A model generated the notes under the pieces. That model had not been told where the DNA came from and did not search any database. It was given only the letters and a program-made list of their open reading frames with translations. A stretch of 64,000 nt of DNA from Chrysoperla carnea (taxonomy: Eukaryota > Arthropoda > Insecta > Neuroptera > Chrysopidae). Each line of letters opens with the position of its first letter. Position 1 is the first letter of the stretch. Where the stretch lies: positions 57,700,181 to 57,764,180 of the forward strand of contig NC_058340.1 of NCBI RefSeq assembly GCF_905475395.1, written 5' to 3'. Positions 35,501-48,000 of the stretch are shown here, piece after piece. Position numbers and translations under genes: made by a program.

Positions 35501-37420
35501 TAAAAAATATCGTTGACAGTGTTCCACAATTACAACATTTATCGTTATCAAATGATATGCCATTAGTGGATTCACAAGGCACAAGTTTTTTAAATAAATT
35601 GGAAAATTTAGTCAGTTTAAATTTGAGTTTAAGTTGTTCCGTGAATGACAATACATTAACATTAATATCAAAGAGTTGTTTAAAATTAGAAATGTTGGAT
35701 CTAACATGCTGTCGAGAAGATACTGCTACTGTTAAAAGTGTAATCACAAATAGTGGTATTGGAGCGTTAGCAAATTTACCAAATCTAAAAACATTATTCA
35801 TAAGCTATTTGAACTTTAGCTCGGATGGTTTAGTATCATTATCAGCTTCTAGAAAATTAACGAAATTACAATGCCGTGGATGTCCATGGATTTCAGATGT
35901 AGGAGCTATTTCAATAATTGATTATTGTGAAGATTTAACCGATTTTGATGTTAGCGGATGTGATTTAATTACACAACGTACAGTCGATTGTGCGAAAAAT
36001 GCAATGGAAACAACACGCAAAGGAAATTTGCCCTTATGTCTATATGTTGGTGGTACACATGTTCTTCCAGATCAAATACCAAAATCACTGCCTCCATTAC
36101 TTAAAGTGTCTTTAATAGATTTAAGTGTAAAACATTTACGTCCAGACTTTAGTGATGAATTATTTAGTAATAGCGATGTGTTGCTGGATGAATCCTGGCC
36201 TAGTGATGATGAATCAGGTAATTTTATTTATGAATCTTGGCATAGTGATGATCAATCAGATAATTTTATTTTCATTTAGTACGTATAAATCCCAAAACCT
36301 TGCTCTTTTGGAGCTAGATATAGTTAGAAGCTGACATATATTTTCGTGTATAAATCTTAACTCTTTGATGTTTGATAAGTTGATAGTTGGTGATAAGAGA
36401 TTTTTTTTTCTTGTGCACTTCGCTGGGAAATTAGGTGCTTTCGAGATATTTAATTTTGGTTTCTGACTACCTAACTGGATGTTATCGAATACCAAATGTA
36501 ACCACGTGATCAGAGAAAAATTTTAATTTAACATTTTCCAGCAACCATAAACGAAAAATCTTGAAAACACCGAATTTATCAGCCAAATATGTAAAGGAAA
36601 CAAAAGTCTTCTCTTATCATCAAGTATAAAACTTCCAAGAATCAAAAGATTTGTGTTTTTGTATAAAAATGCATGTGAGCTCTTTAACTAATACAGAAAG
36701 TAACGTGCTTCAATATTTTATATGCCCTTAAATGTTAATCCCTAAACACCAATGGTAAATTGCACGCTCGCGTTTTTTTGGAATAAACGGAGAAACGATC
36801 ATGAACTCGCAATTTTTAGCTAACCAATAGTTCTCAAAAATTATGCGCAAAAAATATGAGTGCCATTTTTCAGATTTTCCAACCGTTGTACAAACAGAGC
36901 TCTTATAATTTAACAATTTTTAGAACTTCGCTACCATAAATCTCTAAAAACAAATGACAAAAAGCAAGAATTTTTTGAAATTTCTCGTGCGAATATCAAG
37001 TTGAAATTATTTTACTAGCTTAACAATTAAATTCTATATTAACTTGATTAAAAGGGCGGTTGGAGTCCCTTAAATTTGTGAAATATTCACCGAGAAGAAA
37101 ATTGCTAAGTCATTAAAGGATATTTCATTTGCAAAAGCCTTCCCAACTATTAAATTTTATCGAAATTGATCAAATAGACGGACGAACATGACATTCTCTA
37201 AAAAGGAAATAAAACAATGGGGGTTAACGTAGATGTTTGCTTGGAAAAAAAATTCTTCTTTTGAGCCCTTCATATTTAAGTCAAAATTCCAAAATTTTGT
37301 TTTTAATTAATATATGTTTATTTTCTGCTTACAGAATGGGGTTTTGAAAACGAGTATGATGAAGACGATGACGATGACGATGATGATCTGGAAGACGATG
37401 ATTTATGGCCAGTGTTTTGA
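32549..37420 (+). CDS. RRM + F-box + leucine-rich-repeat protein (EEED8.10-like)
   Basis: Seven exons: 32549-32615, 32687-32781, 33494-33627, 33701-33803, 34037-34439, 35174-36217, 37335-37420; phases agree and give 643 residues. An RNA-recognition motif spans ~44-117 (RNP2 KLYAGNLP at 45-52, RNP1 KFAYAFVTF at 83-91). An F-box follows at ~160-200 (LDCLNDDCMLYILNMLPLKD … RVSKRWR), then leucine-rich repeats to ~560 (LEVLNLSRN-type, LKTLFISYLN, CPWISDVGA). The last exon gives an acidic tail (D/E run, ending DDLWPVF). The layout resembles proteins named 'putative RNA-binding protein EEED8.10' after a nematode gene; that link is from memory. Inferred role: an SCF ubiquitin-ligase receptor that may be guided by RNA or ribonucleoproteins. 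Introns 2 and 5 each carry a copy of a foldback element. If the last intron is retained the protein would end at 36279. Confidence 0.85.
32937..33440. mobile_element. foldback element F1, copy 1 (intron 2 of the RRM/F-box gene)
   Basis: Ends TTATCCAGTCAAATTA and its exact reverse complement; 3 bp direct repeats ATA at 32934-32936 and 33441-33443 look like target-site duplications. Arms of ~190 bp surround a ~130 bp centre. Three-base duplications with short inverted tips fit a PIF/Harbinger-type non-autonomous element, but the assignment is tentative. The short open frame at 32803-33024 overlaps it and is not a gene. Confidence 0.75.
34583..35093. mobile_element. foldback element F1, copy 2 (intron 5 of the RRM/F-box gene)
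   Basis: Same tips as copy 1 (TTATCCAGTCAAATTA on the left, TAATTTAACTGGATAA on the right), with TGA direct repeats at 34580-34582 and 35094-35096. The outer asymmetric ends are in the same orientation as copy 1, but the centre is inverted relative to it. Confidence 0.75.
36190..36273 (+). repeat. 42 bp tandem duplication around the last splice donor
   Basis: Units begin at 36190 and 36232 with GAATC(C/T)TGGC(C/A)TAGTGATGAT. In unit 1 the sequence AATCAGGTAATTTTATT supplies the splice donor (CAG|GTAATT at 36217/36218). In unit 2 the same place reads CAGATAATT and cannot serve as a GT donor. Confidence 0.85.
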
Positions 37421-39471
37421 ATATTGTTTTCAATTCCACAAATTATGTATTTGATTTTTAAAATATTATTTTTTCTTAATTTTTTTGTAATTACATATCA
37501 TGTTTGAATTATAATTAGAACACAATTTAAAACATATGACAAGTTATTAAAATTTATAAATTCTTTTGTAGTGAGAATTTTTGTTGGTTTATTTTTTCTT
37601 GATATATTAGGGTGTTTATCTTGGAAAATGTTTTCTCAGGATAATATTTTTTTTCAAATAAAAATTAAGAATTTGAAACAGTAGTGTTTGGATCGCAGGC
37701 CTGATAGAAAATAATATAAAATTCGAAGAGAGACAATCTCTTTTTCTTTTTTTTAAATAAACCATTTATAAAAATCCTAATTCAGGGGTCAGAATGCCTG
37801 TAAATATTTTTGTGCAGATTCGTTTTCTAATTTCTAATATTTTTTAAAACTTCATTTTAACTTTGTGTGTTTGTAATTACATTAAGAAACATTTCGAAAT
37901 ATAATTTTTTTTTTAAATAAATTTTGTTTTTTATTTGTTAATTCATATTTTTCGTAAAATTTCAAAATTAAAATTATAATCTAATTGTCTATTTTGGGTA
38001 TATTTCTAAAATACTGGATGTATTACTTGTTCGTATCTTAAATTAAGACAATATAATAAAAAAATCGAAGGCGAAAATGTAGCACTCGATTTCCAAAGGA
38101 AATGAAATTTCGTTTCCTTTGTAGAGTTTAATCATATTTTTGCATCTATCGAAACACATGTGAGCAAAAAAGTATAGATTCGATTGTGTTGAACATTATT
38201 CCAACTATTAAGAATAAAATAATCTAAATATTCGACATTAAAGAATCACAACAAATGTCTAAAGTTAATCATGTACATATGTATGCTTAGATCTTTAAAA
38301 CTACGTAACGGATTTTGATGCGGTTTTACAATAGACAGAGTATGGGGTTGAAAGGGATGTGCTTCAAAAACTTAAATATTTGTGCATCGATTAAGCTCAA
38401 ATATTAACAAGACATATAACCAGCTTCAAGGATTGTTTTTATGGATTTTTATCCTTCGGGGGCTTTTATTTTCAAATATACCCAAGTGGGGCATCAAATA
38501 AAAGAGCATGTCGTGTACATTACAAAACTGTAACCCCTACGCAAGAGAATATGGAGGTAAGGGGTGAAAGTGGAAATGTTGCCGAGCAAAACCGGTAGTT
38601 CACAGCTAGTTTAATATATATACTGAAGTATCAATCCGAAAAAGAAAAATTCATGTTGCCAAAGAGTATAAAGTTCTATAATTATATTTTTTAATATTAA
38701 CCAAATATTGTAGGCAATGTACATAACATATGTGTAAATTTTATGTATAAATTTGAAGATCTCCAGATTTGGAAAAGTTTACGGTAAAAATTTAGAAATA
38801 TATTTCTAATGAAAATACTTCAATCCCAAACGATACCTATTAAGAAATTTCTGAAAAGAGTATGACATTAAAATTATTGTTAGCAAATTTTCTTAGAACA
38901 GAAAGTGTAGGTATAATTATTTTTTAAAACTGCCTAGTTCAAGCATTTTAGTAAAATTGCGAATTTAAGCATAAATATTTTACATGCTCTTCAATTACTC
39001 CTCAACGTAATCAATAATTAATGGTCATCCTTAATTATTTAATGCTTAATGATAATAAATTGCTGTAATGTAAACATATACACCATATTTACAGCATCGG
39101 GCAGCGTTACTCTTTATAGTCTTTACAAGTATTACCAATACAAAATAATGTAAAAAATTTTTAATTAATTTTGTAACAAAAACTGTGAAAAAATCGTCTG
39201 GCGTATAAATTAAAGACATGACATAATTATTAAAAGTGCGATAAAAATATAATTCCACGTGCTGGGAATCAACGATTATCTCAGCATCCCGCCCTTTTCT
39301 TAAAACACATAAAAAAAATTTTTTTTTTATCAGTGTTCGATTGGAAAGGGGTATAAACAGTTAAATACCGGCATATTTACTAGTGATGTCAGAAGTAGAT
39401 TTAACAATTTTTTTAAAATAAATACAAGTTATTCTAATAAATTTTAATATTTTTTACTTTATACTATAAAA
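37421..39471. other. 3' region and intergenic, RRM/F-box gene to 53BP1-like gene
   Basis: AATAAA signals at 37657-37662 and 37756-37761 are plausible 3' ends of the upstream gene. Positions ~38290-38625 look like a dispersed repeat: ACGGATTTTGATGCGGTTTT, AAGTGGGGCATCAAATAAAA and GTAAGGGGTGAAAGTGGAAA are of a type I associate with widespread insect repeats, though no second copy is in this window. The rest is AT-rich with no frame. ATCCCGCCC at 39286-39294, ~180 bp before the next start codon, is a weak promoter candidate. Confidence 0.5.
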
Positions 39472-42400
39472 ATGAGTTCTGAAGATATTATAGAAGAAAC
39501 TCAGTTAGAAGGTATTATATTTTTCTAACCTATATGTTCAAGAAAATTTTAGTGAAAACTATTATATTTTGTTATAGAAAGTACAGAAGTAGACGATGGA
39601 TTCAGTCAGAAATTAGTACTAGAGGAAAGTTTATCATTTGTTGAAGATGAAAAAAATGAAAGTCAAAGTGAGTTTTACAAATTCTTTTGTTTTTTATAAT
39701 AGACTGGGAGCGAGCGAGCATTTGTTTGGCAGCGAAAATTTTTGCTAGGGATTGGCTACGATTCATGGTTTTCTAAAAAAACTAAAAACTGTACTAACCA
39801 CAGGATACTCTGTATGGATATATATTTTAAAATTTTTTGGTTGCGTATACAGTGTCCCATATGAGTACTGTACAGACGGAACAAAACCAGCAATTTTGCA
39901 CAAAATTTCCATTCAAATCAATTGCAGTAGATAAAATTTCAATAAAATTATTTTCCAGAAAGTTTTTCCTAACGTTAATATTTGGGTGAGAATATTCGGA
40001 TACTATCGTGTGTATAACGTGAATCTCACGTTAAGACAATTTAAAGTAAATAATTAGTGTGAACAGAATATTATCTAATATTTTTTTAACTTTTCTGAGA
40101 TTTTCTAAGAATTAATGAAATCATAACTTGACCCTCTTAAAGGTAAGGCCAACCCGTGGATCAGTTACATGAACGCAATCACAGGGAAAAACTATTAATT
40201 TTTCACCAAATCCGACAGCGGATTCATAATCTACGTATGTCTACTATAAGCATATCTACTCCAAATTAACGTGAGATTCACGCTAGTCACACTATAGTGT
40301 CTGAATAGCGACTTTCAAGTAGCGTTGTGACTCCAGAAAGCCTGTTTTTCTGGTATTTTAAAAGAGTACCAGACAATGAAACAAATGACAGTGTATTTCA
40401 TATGAAAAGCTAATTTCCGGAATATTATGGTTCCAAATTTCTTAGTCTTTCGAGAATGTATTGCTTTTCCTATTAAATATTCAAACTACAAAAATTAGGT
40501 AGCTAAAATATTGAAAGTTCTTTCTTGAATTGATTATTTTCGCGCGCTATGTATCTGTAGCTTATTAAATTTTCGATACTTAATTTTTTGATACTCAAAA
40601 TTAAAATGTATCTTATACAGTTACCTGCTTTATTTTGTTTTGAATGTAAATTTTATTGATTTTGAAGTTGAAATAACAATATTTACTAGCTAAAAGTATA
40701 ACTTTGTAATGGCTCGCGAATGGTATCATATAAAACAGATCCATGGTTTTATGGCGCTGTGAAAATATTCAATTAATGTTTGATTTTAAATTTATGACAA
40801 ATACAACAAAACCCATCTTTATTAATTTGCAAATCAAACCAACGACGATGACATACATTACATACTCAAAATTCAAATTCTTTTGAGCAATCTCAAAAGG
40901 ATGATCACCCATTAATGATCGATTACGATCACGTTCTTTACCACCAGTCAACGTACGACGTCGCGTCGTGGCATTTTATTGCTAAAATAACAATTAATTA
41001 ATAAATAACTTAAAAATTATAACAACTATAATTAAAATGTTTTTATTACTTGTATTAATATCACTTAATTTTTTTAGTTATTCTACTGTAGAACTGCAAA
41101 AATTAATTGTTTATATTTTATCACTTTTTTTTGTATTATTCATTATGACTTTTTTTAATACTTGAAAGAATCTACAGATGGCCACTCAATTAAAATTAAT
41201 ATTAAATGTAGCCAATTATATATTACTATTAGATGTAGCTCACGGATAGTGCCACTGTCTCTGCATTTATATAGATATATATATACTCACTGTCAGAAAA
41301 AATGCCACAGTTAAAACATTCTAAGCGTACTCATCATATGTTATGTTATAATAGTAACACTTAGAATGTTTTAAAACGAGCATTTTTTCTGACATTGAGT
41401 ATACATACATGTAATAAATATAAAATATTGTTGTTTTTATTATTTATATAATTTTTTTCTAAAAATAATGATTGATAACACATCTATACATAAATATGGA
41501 ACTACAACATTTCATTTCATGTCTAAATCTTTTGTATTTTTTTTTTGTAAAATTTACCACCAAAAAGTTACATTTTAACCTAGTAGAGGCTCGCTTCGCT
41601 CGCCTGACAAATCTTTTAAAACTATTTTAATTTATTAAAACTATTTTTTATTTGAAACTTTAGGTGTTTTAGATTCTTCAAACAATGAAAATAAACCCGT
41701 TGAAAAAGAATCTAAAGTTACAGAAAAAAAAGTTGATGAAGGAGAGTCTAAACCTTTAGAAAATAAAATCATCCACGAAGAGGAGTCTAAAATTGAAGAA
41801 AAAGCTGTTGAAGATGAGTCTAAAATTGAAGAAAATAATGATGTTGAAGAAGAGACTAAAAATGATAACACTAAATCCAAAAATATTTCGGATGCTCCTG
41901 ATTCAAAGAAAGTCGATAATAAAGAGGAAACTGTACAAGATCAAGAAATGAAAGATATTAATGATATCGACAGATTAGAGTCCCAAGATATGTTTGAAAA
42001 TGAGGACAAAATTGAAACAATTGAGTTAGACAAATCAGAAAATGAACTTAGAGAAAATGAAGCATCAAGAAAACGAAAAGCAGATGAAATAGAATCCAAT
42101 TTACCAACTAAATTGAAGAAAAGTGAATCTGAGTCTGATGGTGGTAAATCAGTTGATATTGAAATCCAAGAAAAAACGGAAGATACAAAACCAAGCGAAG
42201 TGGTGAAAAGTAATAGTAGCACTGAATCTAATGTTTCGTATTCCGTACTTTCTGGAAAAATTAATTTAAGTCAATATGAAAAATCTTTAAACAATTCTAC
42301 AGTAGAAGTTTCATCCAGTGTGGAAATTATTGAAAATTCTTCCGAAGATTCAAAGGATATAATAGACTTGGCCAAGGATTCAAGTAATTCATTAGAAATT

Positions 42401-45043
42401 GTTAAAAGTGAGGATATGAAAGATTCAATCACAAACGGTGGAACTACTACTAATGGAAAAATTGATGAGATTCATGAGGCAGAAACGGAACCTGTTGAAA
42501 CGGAAAAATTGCTTAATTCTGATTCAAACATTTCAAAACCAGTTAACTCCGATTCTGAAACAACAAATAAACAATTGCCTGATCATTTTGTTCCAGATTT
42601 AGTTGATAAGTCTGATAATATTTCACCAATTGCTCATAAAGATAGTTCTGTGTGTACTCAAAATGGTAGCTCTTCTACTCCCAATTTAGAAAACGATCAA
42701 AGTGATAGTTTTAAGTTAAAGCCAGAAATTTCTACAAAAAAACACATATTTTATGTTGAAGTTACTTACACTGTTTCTGAAGATAAAGATGTCGTGAATA
42801 AAGAAATTACTCAAGTGTTGTGCGAAGACATTTCGGAAATTAATAACTATAACAAACGAATCTCTGATGTATCAACAGGTGCTTTAGGAGATGTATCCAA
42901 GAATACTTCTCCTAGTAGTAGTATTAGTGTTCCTCCATTTAATTTACCTAATCGTTATTCTATATTGTCTAATACTTCTCGATTGTCAACTCTTTCCCGG
43001 TATTCTACGAGTAGTTCTTCATCTATAATGAGTTCCGCTAGCGCATTAGCCGGTCGATCATCTATCATTCGAAATGAAGAACATTTTTTAATTCCAGAGA
43101 TTCCTTTGAATAAAAGTAAAGATAAACAATTTATGGATTCGAAAAACCTTACAACTGATCAAGTATCGTTTATTAAATCGCATTGGAATAACTCTGAACA
43201 ATTGCTTAAAATTCTTGATGCCATTGATCATAGTCCGTATTCCATGAATATTTCTGCAAATTATAATGAGAAAACATCACCATCAGCTGAACATTTAAAT
43301 GATGAGAATGATATAATTATTGAAAGGGAGAAGTTGCGTACTCCAGAGAAAAAACTAGAAAGTATTAACGAAATGAATACTCCTAAAAGTGAAAAACGAT
43401 CTACCCGTAAAAAACGTGTACCCAAATCATTAGCTGAAAATTCAGAAACAAGTGAAGTTTCAACTCCTACATCCAATAATCGTGGGCGTGGTGCTCGAAA
43501 AACAAAGAGAACCAATACTATTGATCAAGATATAGATAACCAATCATCATCAAATAATATATCCGATATGCCAATTCAATCTGGTAATATTTCCGTAGGT
43601 CAAAGTGTATTTGCTCGTTGGACAGATCGAAAATATTATTCTGGAATCGTACAAGAACATGTAAAAGGTAACAAATGGAACGTTAAATTCGATGATGGAA
43701 ACACAAAAGTTTTAATTGAGGATTATATTTTATCGGGATGTCACACGTTGTTAAAAGGACATTCAGTTTATGCACGAATTAAGAAAAGTGGAGAATATGA
43801 AACAGGTATTGTGACTGAGTTATGGCTTGAGAAAGGAAAAGTTCGGTATAAAGTAGAAATTGATGGAGGCGCTGTTGTAAAAGCGTTTGCTGATGAACTA
43901 TTTTTAACAGAAGATCAAGCAAAAACAGTAAAAGAATTAAATCGTATTGTTACTCCACCAGGCACTCCAAAATTAGGACTTGTGACATTAGATAACATAG
44001 TAGAAGGCAAAAGAGCCACACGTTCAAACAGAAAATATGCTAATGCCGCTTTCAGTCCTAGACCAGGAGTTTCTGGAACAAGAAAAATGACACCGCGTAA
44101 ATTAGATTCTGAAGATGAAAAATCAATTGATTCTAGAAGTGAATGTGCTCTGGAAGAAGTAGGCGGAGTTGAACCTGAATTAAAAAATTTTTCTACTCCG
44201 GCAAAAGCAAACAAAGGTCCGGGAAAAGTTAAAGGGACTGTTAAAGCCACAAATCGATTACCAAAATATAAATTACAAGATGATATATTTGGTCCTATTC
44301 CAGAAAATAGTAATATTTTCAATGGACTCTCTTTCATTTTAGTATGTAGCAACACGTCAGTGAGGAGTAATAAAACTAGTGAAGAGAACAGTGTTAGTGA
44401 ATCCGATACTGAAAATGAAATGAGAGAATTTACTAAAATACCATTTTTAGAAGAGCATCTTGTGCAACAAATTAATGGTGGTGGTGGTGTGTTGTATCAA
44501 CACTTTGAAGATATTCCACCAAGTGATTATGATATGTGTAAATTAATATCGAATCGTCCAAATAAAACTGCTAAGTACATTCAATGCATTGCTGCTGGCA
44601 TTACAATTTTAAATCATGAATGGATTGTACGATGTTGTCGTGAAAATAAACGTCTACCTTTCCAAGAACTTCCTATTGGATGGTCTTTGGAGAAAAATAA
44701 ATTTATCGATTCATACCATCGAAAGAAAGATAAACCTTTTCAAGATTTATTAATATACTTGGCACCAAATGTTGATAAACAATTTCTTAAATTTTGGGAA
44801 AGGGTTTGCTCATTAGCCGGTGGTACTATTATTGTTATGACCGACGAAGACATAGATTTTTCAACAGCAACACTTTTATTAGCCGATAATGATTGTCCCG
44901 AATCAATTGTTGATCGCGCTTTAAATTGGGGTATACCTATACTGTCCACCAATTGGGTTATTCAATCGATTATTCATGGTGAAGCTAGACCTTTTGATGG
45001 TCATTCAAAATACGCATATGATTCTATTGATGAAGATGTTTAA
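39472..45043 (+). CDS. TP53BP1: 53BP1-like DNA damage response protein (tandem Tudor, tandem BRCT)
   Basis: Three exons: 39472-39511, 39578-39667 and 41664-45043, in consistent phase; 1169 residues. The N-terminus is acidic and carries TQ/SQ sites (T10, S23, S42), which in 53BP1 are ATM-type phosphorylation targets. A long disordered Ser/Glu-rich stretch follows, then an RG-rich patch (NRGRGARKTKR, ~649-659), tandem Tudor (~688-790; GQSVFARW … FDDGN …), and C-terminal tandem BRCT (~927-1165; ITILNHEWIVRCC, PFQDLLIYLAP, VDRALNWGIPILSTNWVIQS). The order RG patch, Tudor, BRCT is that of human 53BP1, which binds H4K20me2 nucleosomes at double-strand breaks and directs repair choice in the nucleus. 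Cage residues W696, Y702, F719 and D721 are kept, but the position of human Y1523 is N723. Intron 2 is ~2 kb and holds two small inverted-repeat elements. Shorter than human (~1970), mainly in the disordered part. Confidence 0.92.
39994..40306. mobile_element. inverted-repeat element in 53BP1-like intron 2
   Basis: The left end ATTCGGATACTATCGTGTGT … AACGTGAATCTCACGTTA and the right end TAACGTGAGATTCACGCTAG … ACACTATAGTGTCTGAAT are inverted copies over ~40 bp at roughly 80% identity. ~313 bp, non-coding. Confidence 0.65.
41282..41403. mobile_element. ~120 bp palindromic MITE in 53BP1-like intron 2
   Basis: TATACTCACTGTCAGAAAAA and the reverse complement of the right end (TATACTCAATGTCAGAAAAA) agree with one mismatch, and TTAAAACATTCTAAG pairs with CTTAGAATGTTTTAA. 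TA-rich flanks are compatible with a Tc1/mariner-type TA target, but this is not proven. Confidence 0.7.
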
Positions 45044-48000
45044 TTTCGTAGTTTTAAGCATATTCCAAAAAGTAATTCATTTAGAGTGTTCTATTATTAT
45101 TAGGAATAACATTTTAAGCTACTAAGTATGTAGGTTTTTTAAAAGCTATGAACAATTTTGATAATTAATAATATCAAACTTAAAATTTAAATATTGCATT
45201 TAGTCAATTTCGATATGTGTAATTTTTAAAGAACTCTCCTTAAATCATATAGAAAATATGTTAAGACAAAAAAATTAACTTCCAATTTAAAGAGAATATT
45301 TGGAGTCTTAAAACTTTAATATATTCGATATAAATTTATTTTAGATATTTTTATTAAAAGTAAAATTAAAAAAAAATTCATATTAGGAGCAGAAAGGAAC
45401 ATTAACGTTAAATGTTTAATTTTTATTGTTTTATATATTTGTTTAGAGCATACAATTAGTAAAACTGCGTGCTATTTTCTTTAGCCTTGTGTTTTTTAGA
45501 GCAATATAAAATCAGTAAGCTTTTAATTTTTTTCAATTTGTTTCTGTATAAAAATTTTAATTCATTTTGTGATTTAAATATTCTTAGTGGTTTAGATGTC
45601 AAACAAACAAATAGAACAATGAAAAATTTTTAAAGTAATTGTTCTTTACTAAAAGGTCTAGTATCTTCCTAGTGCTTCAATAACTCTTAATCAGAAAGTA
45701 CAAAAAGTGTGGTTCTGAAAATCCAAGAAAAATATTTTTCATATAGTTTGAGAGGAGGGTCCTTTAAATTACAAACATTGATAGTGTAAATTAGATTGGG
45801 TAATAATTTGTAATTGTCATTTATTCATCACGTAATCATCACGTAATTAGTTGTGCATTTGAATGTAAAGATAATAGTACACAAAATTATGGCCAATCGT
45901 TTGTACCAAGTTTAGATGTATAAATGGAATTTATTATAAAATAATATAATTGGTCTTGCTAATAAGTGTACCAAAATAATTTCTTTTAATTAAAGCCATT
46001 TGTGCTTAGTTTCTAATTTTTTTTTGCGTGTATCACTGCCACAAATCTGTTAAACGTTACGTACTATCAGTTACTATTTTTTGTTTTTTAAATGTGAAAT
46101 ATCGTCAGTATTGAGAATGTTAATATTTAAATATCCAAATATTCAAGATACTGTGGAGCAGAATCAATAATTGTATGTTATCTTTTAACTTCGAAAGCCT
46201 GGGTTCAATTTCGCCATTTTAATTAATGGTAAATTTTGTTAACAAACATATCAAACCTCATTTCAGTTTGAGATTGAAATAGCATTTTTATCGTAAAGTT
46301 GAAAAGTTCATTAATGATTAAATTTAATGAATTTTTCATAGAATCGAGCCTATGTTAGTTATTTTTACTTTATTGTTTTATTTTTATCTACAGTTTATTT
46401 GTTTTAGTTTTATATTGTGGACACTCGACTGTTAAAAATGATGAACATAAATTTAACGTCCGTTATTTTTATCGTTGATGTGTCCCCGAATTTAAGTGTT
46501 CAATTTTATGTCACTAATTATGTAGAGGAATGTATCTGATGGTAAATAATTGAATGTACAAGGTCCCTAGTTATATTGAAGAAAGAGAGATCATATCATT
46601 ATGTTAATGGCTGACAAATATTTTTTATTTTTGTTTAGATTAGAACGTCAACTTTGATCTCTTCAGAGACCCCGATCTTTCTCTTTTATAACTAATACAT
46701 CTAGGAACCCCGATTGAACCAAATATGGTAAATTTTATTTTCTTTTTATTCGTTAATTTGTTTTATTAATTATTCAAACACTATCTATAATTATTTTATA
46801 TTCATTTAGAGATAGTGTAGTCCCTGTTAAATCAGTAGATATTGATGTGAAAGATAGATTTTTGTTTTATTTTAACTTTTTAAGCATTTTCTACATTGAA
46901 ATCATTTATCCGACGCATGTGTTATAAGACATTTTGACAGTTATCTGTGATTATCTGCATTAAATATCAAATATGGCTTATGTTACGTATGCGTCCGATA
47001 TCCCGTAAACTAAACGCTTTAGTCTATTCTACATTAATCGAATGTTTAAAAGTCGCTCGGCATATGGAAGACACATGCGCGATAAAATACATTTTTGGCA
47101 TTTATTAAAAGTTTTCTAAAAAAATGTAAAAAATAGCTGATATTGTGCTTACGTTCGACATCAGAATAATTGTAGAATGGGCTTTAGAATACGTAGATCG
47201 ATTTTATGTCACACTGGCGGTAAAATAATATAAGATTAAAATTAGAGATAGTTAATATAAGAGATATTTTAAAAACACAATTTGTTACGCAAAAAAGTAA
47301 GTTCAGGTATCTTTTATTTATGGTTCGAAATGATGATCATAATTGGAGCAGTAAAATGTCTATAAAAGAGCTATATTGTTCGACAGTTTCATTCAAATCC
47401 ATTCGGTAGTTTTTACGTCAAAGCGTAACAAACAACAAACAAACAAACATTTATAGGGAAACAACTCGCTAAATTATGTATAGAGACAATAGTAGCCAGG
47501 ATATAATTGTGATTTTAAGAAAATAGTTCTGAATTTAAAGAAAACAAACAATTGACTAGTTAGTTAATTGTTGAAATACCATGTATAGACTGTGTTGATT
47601 ACACTGTCACATTACACATACATACATGTCACACATACATAACTGATATTTCCATATAATACATACTATATAATTTGCGCTCTCGCGGGTAAACAGTGAC
47701 GTTTACGAAAAAAAGTTTCAAACGAAAGTTATTTATTTTTTCTAAGGAACATTTTTTACATGTATACTTTTGTTCTATCTCTAACGGTTTACATGATGGG
47801 TCATTTTTCGTTTTTGAATTATCGTGTTGACAGACAGACGGACCGAAAATGGACTGATTAGGGGATTTTATAAACACCTATACCAAAATTTTGTTCGTAG
47901 TTTCAATATTTTTAAGCGTTACAAACTAAATAAGGGACTAAACTTAATATACTATGATATATTTCATATATACATGGTATAAAAATAGCCGAATTATAGT

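Noticed and set aside
41941-44952. Several minus-strand frames of 70-146 codons opposite the 53BP1-like exon
   Set aside because: They are Ser/Leu-rich shadows of the acidic, Ser-rich coding strand.
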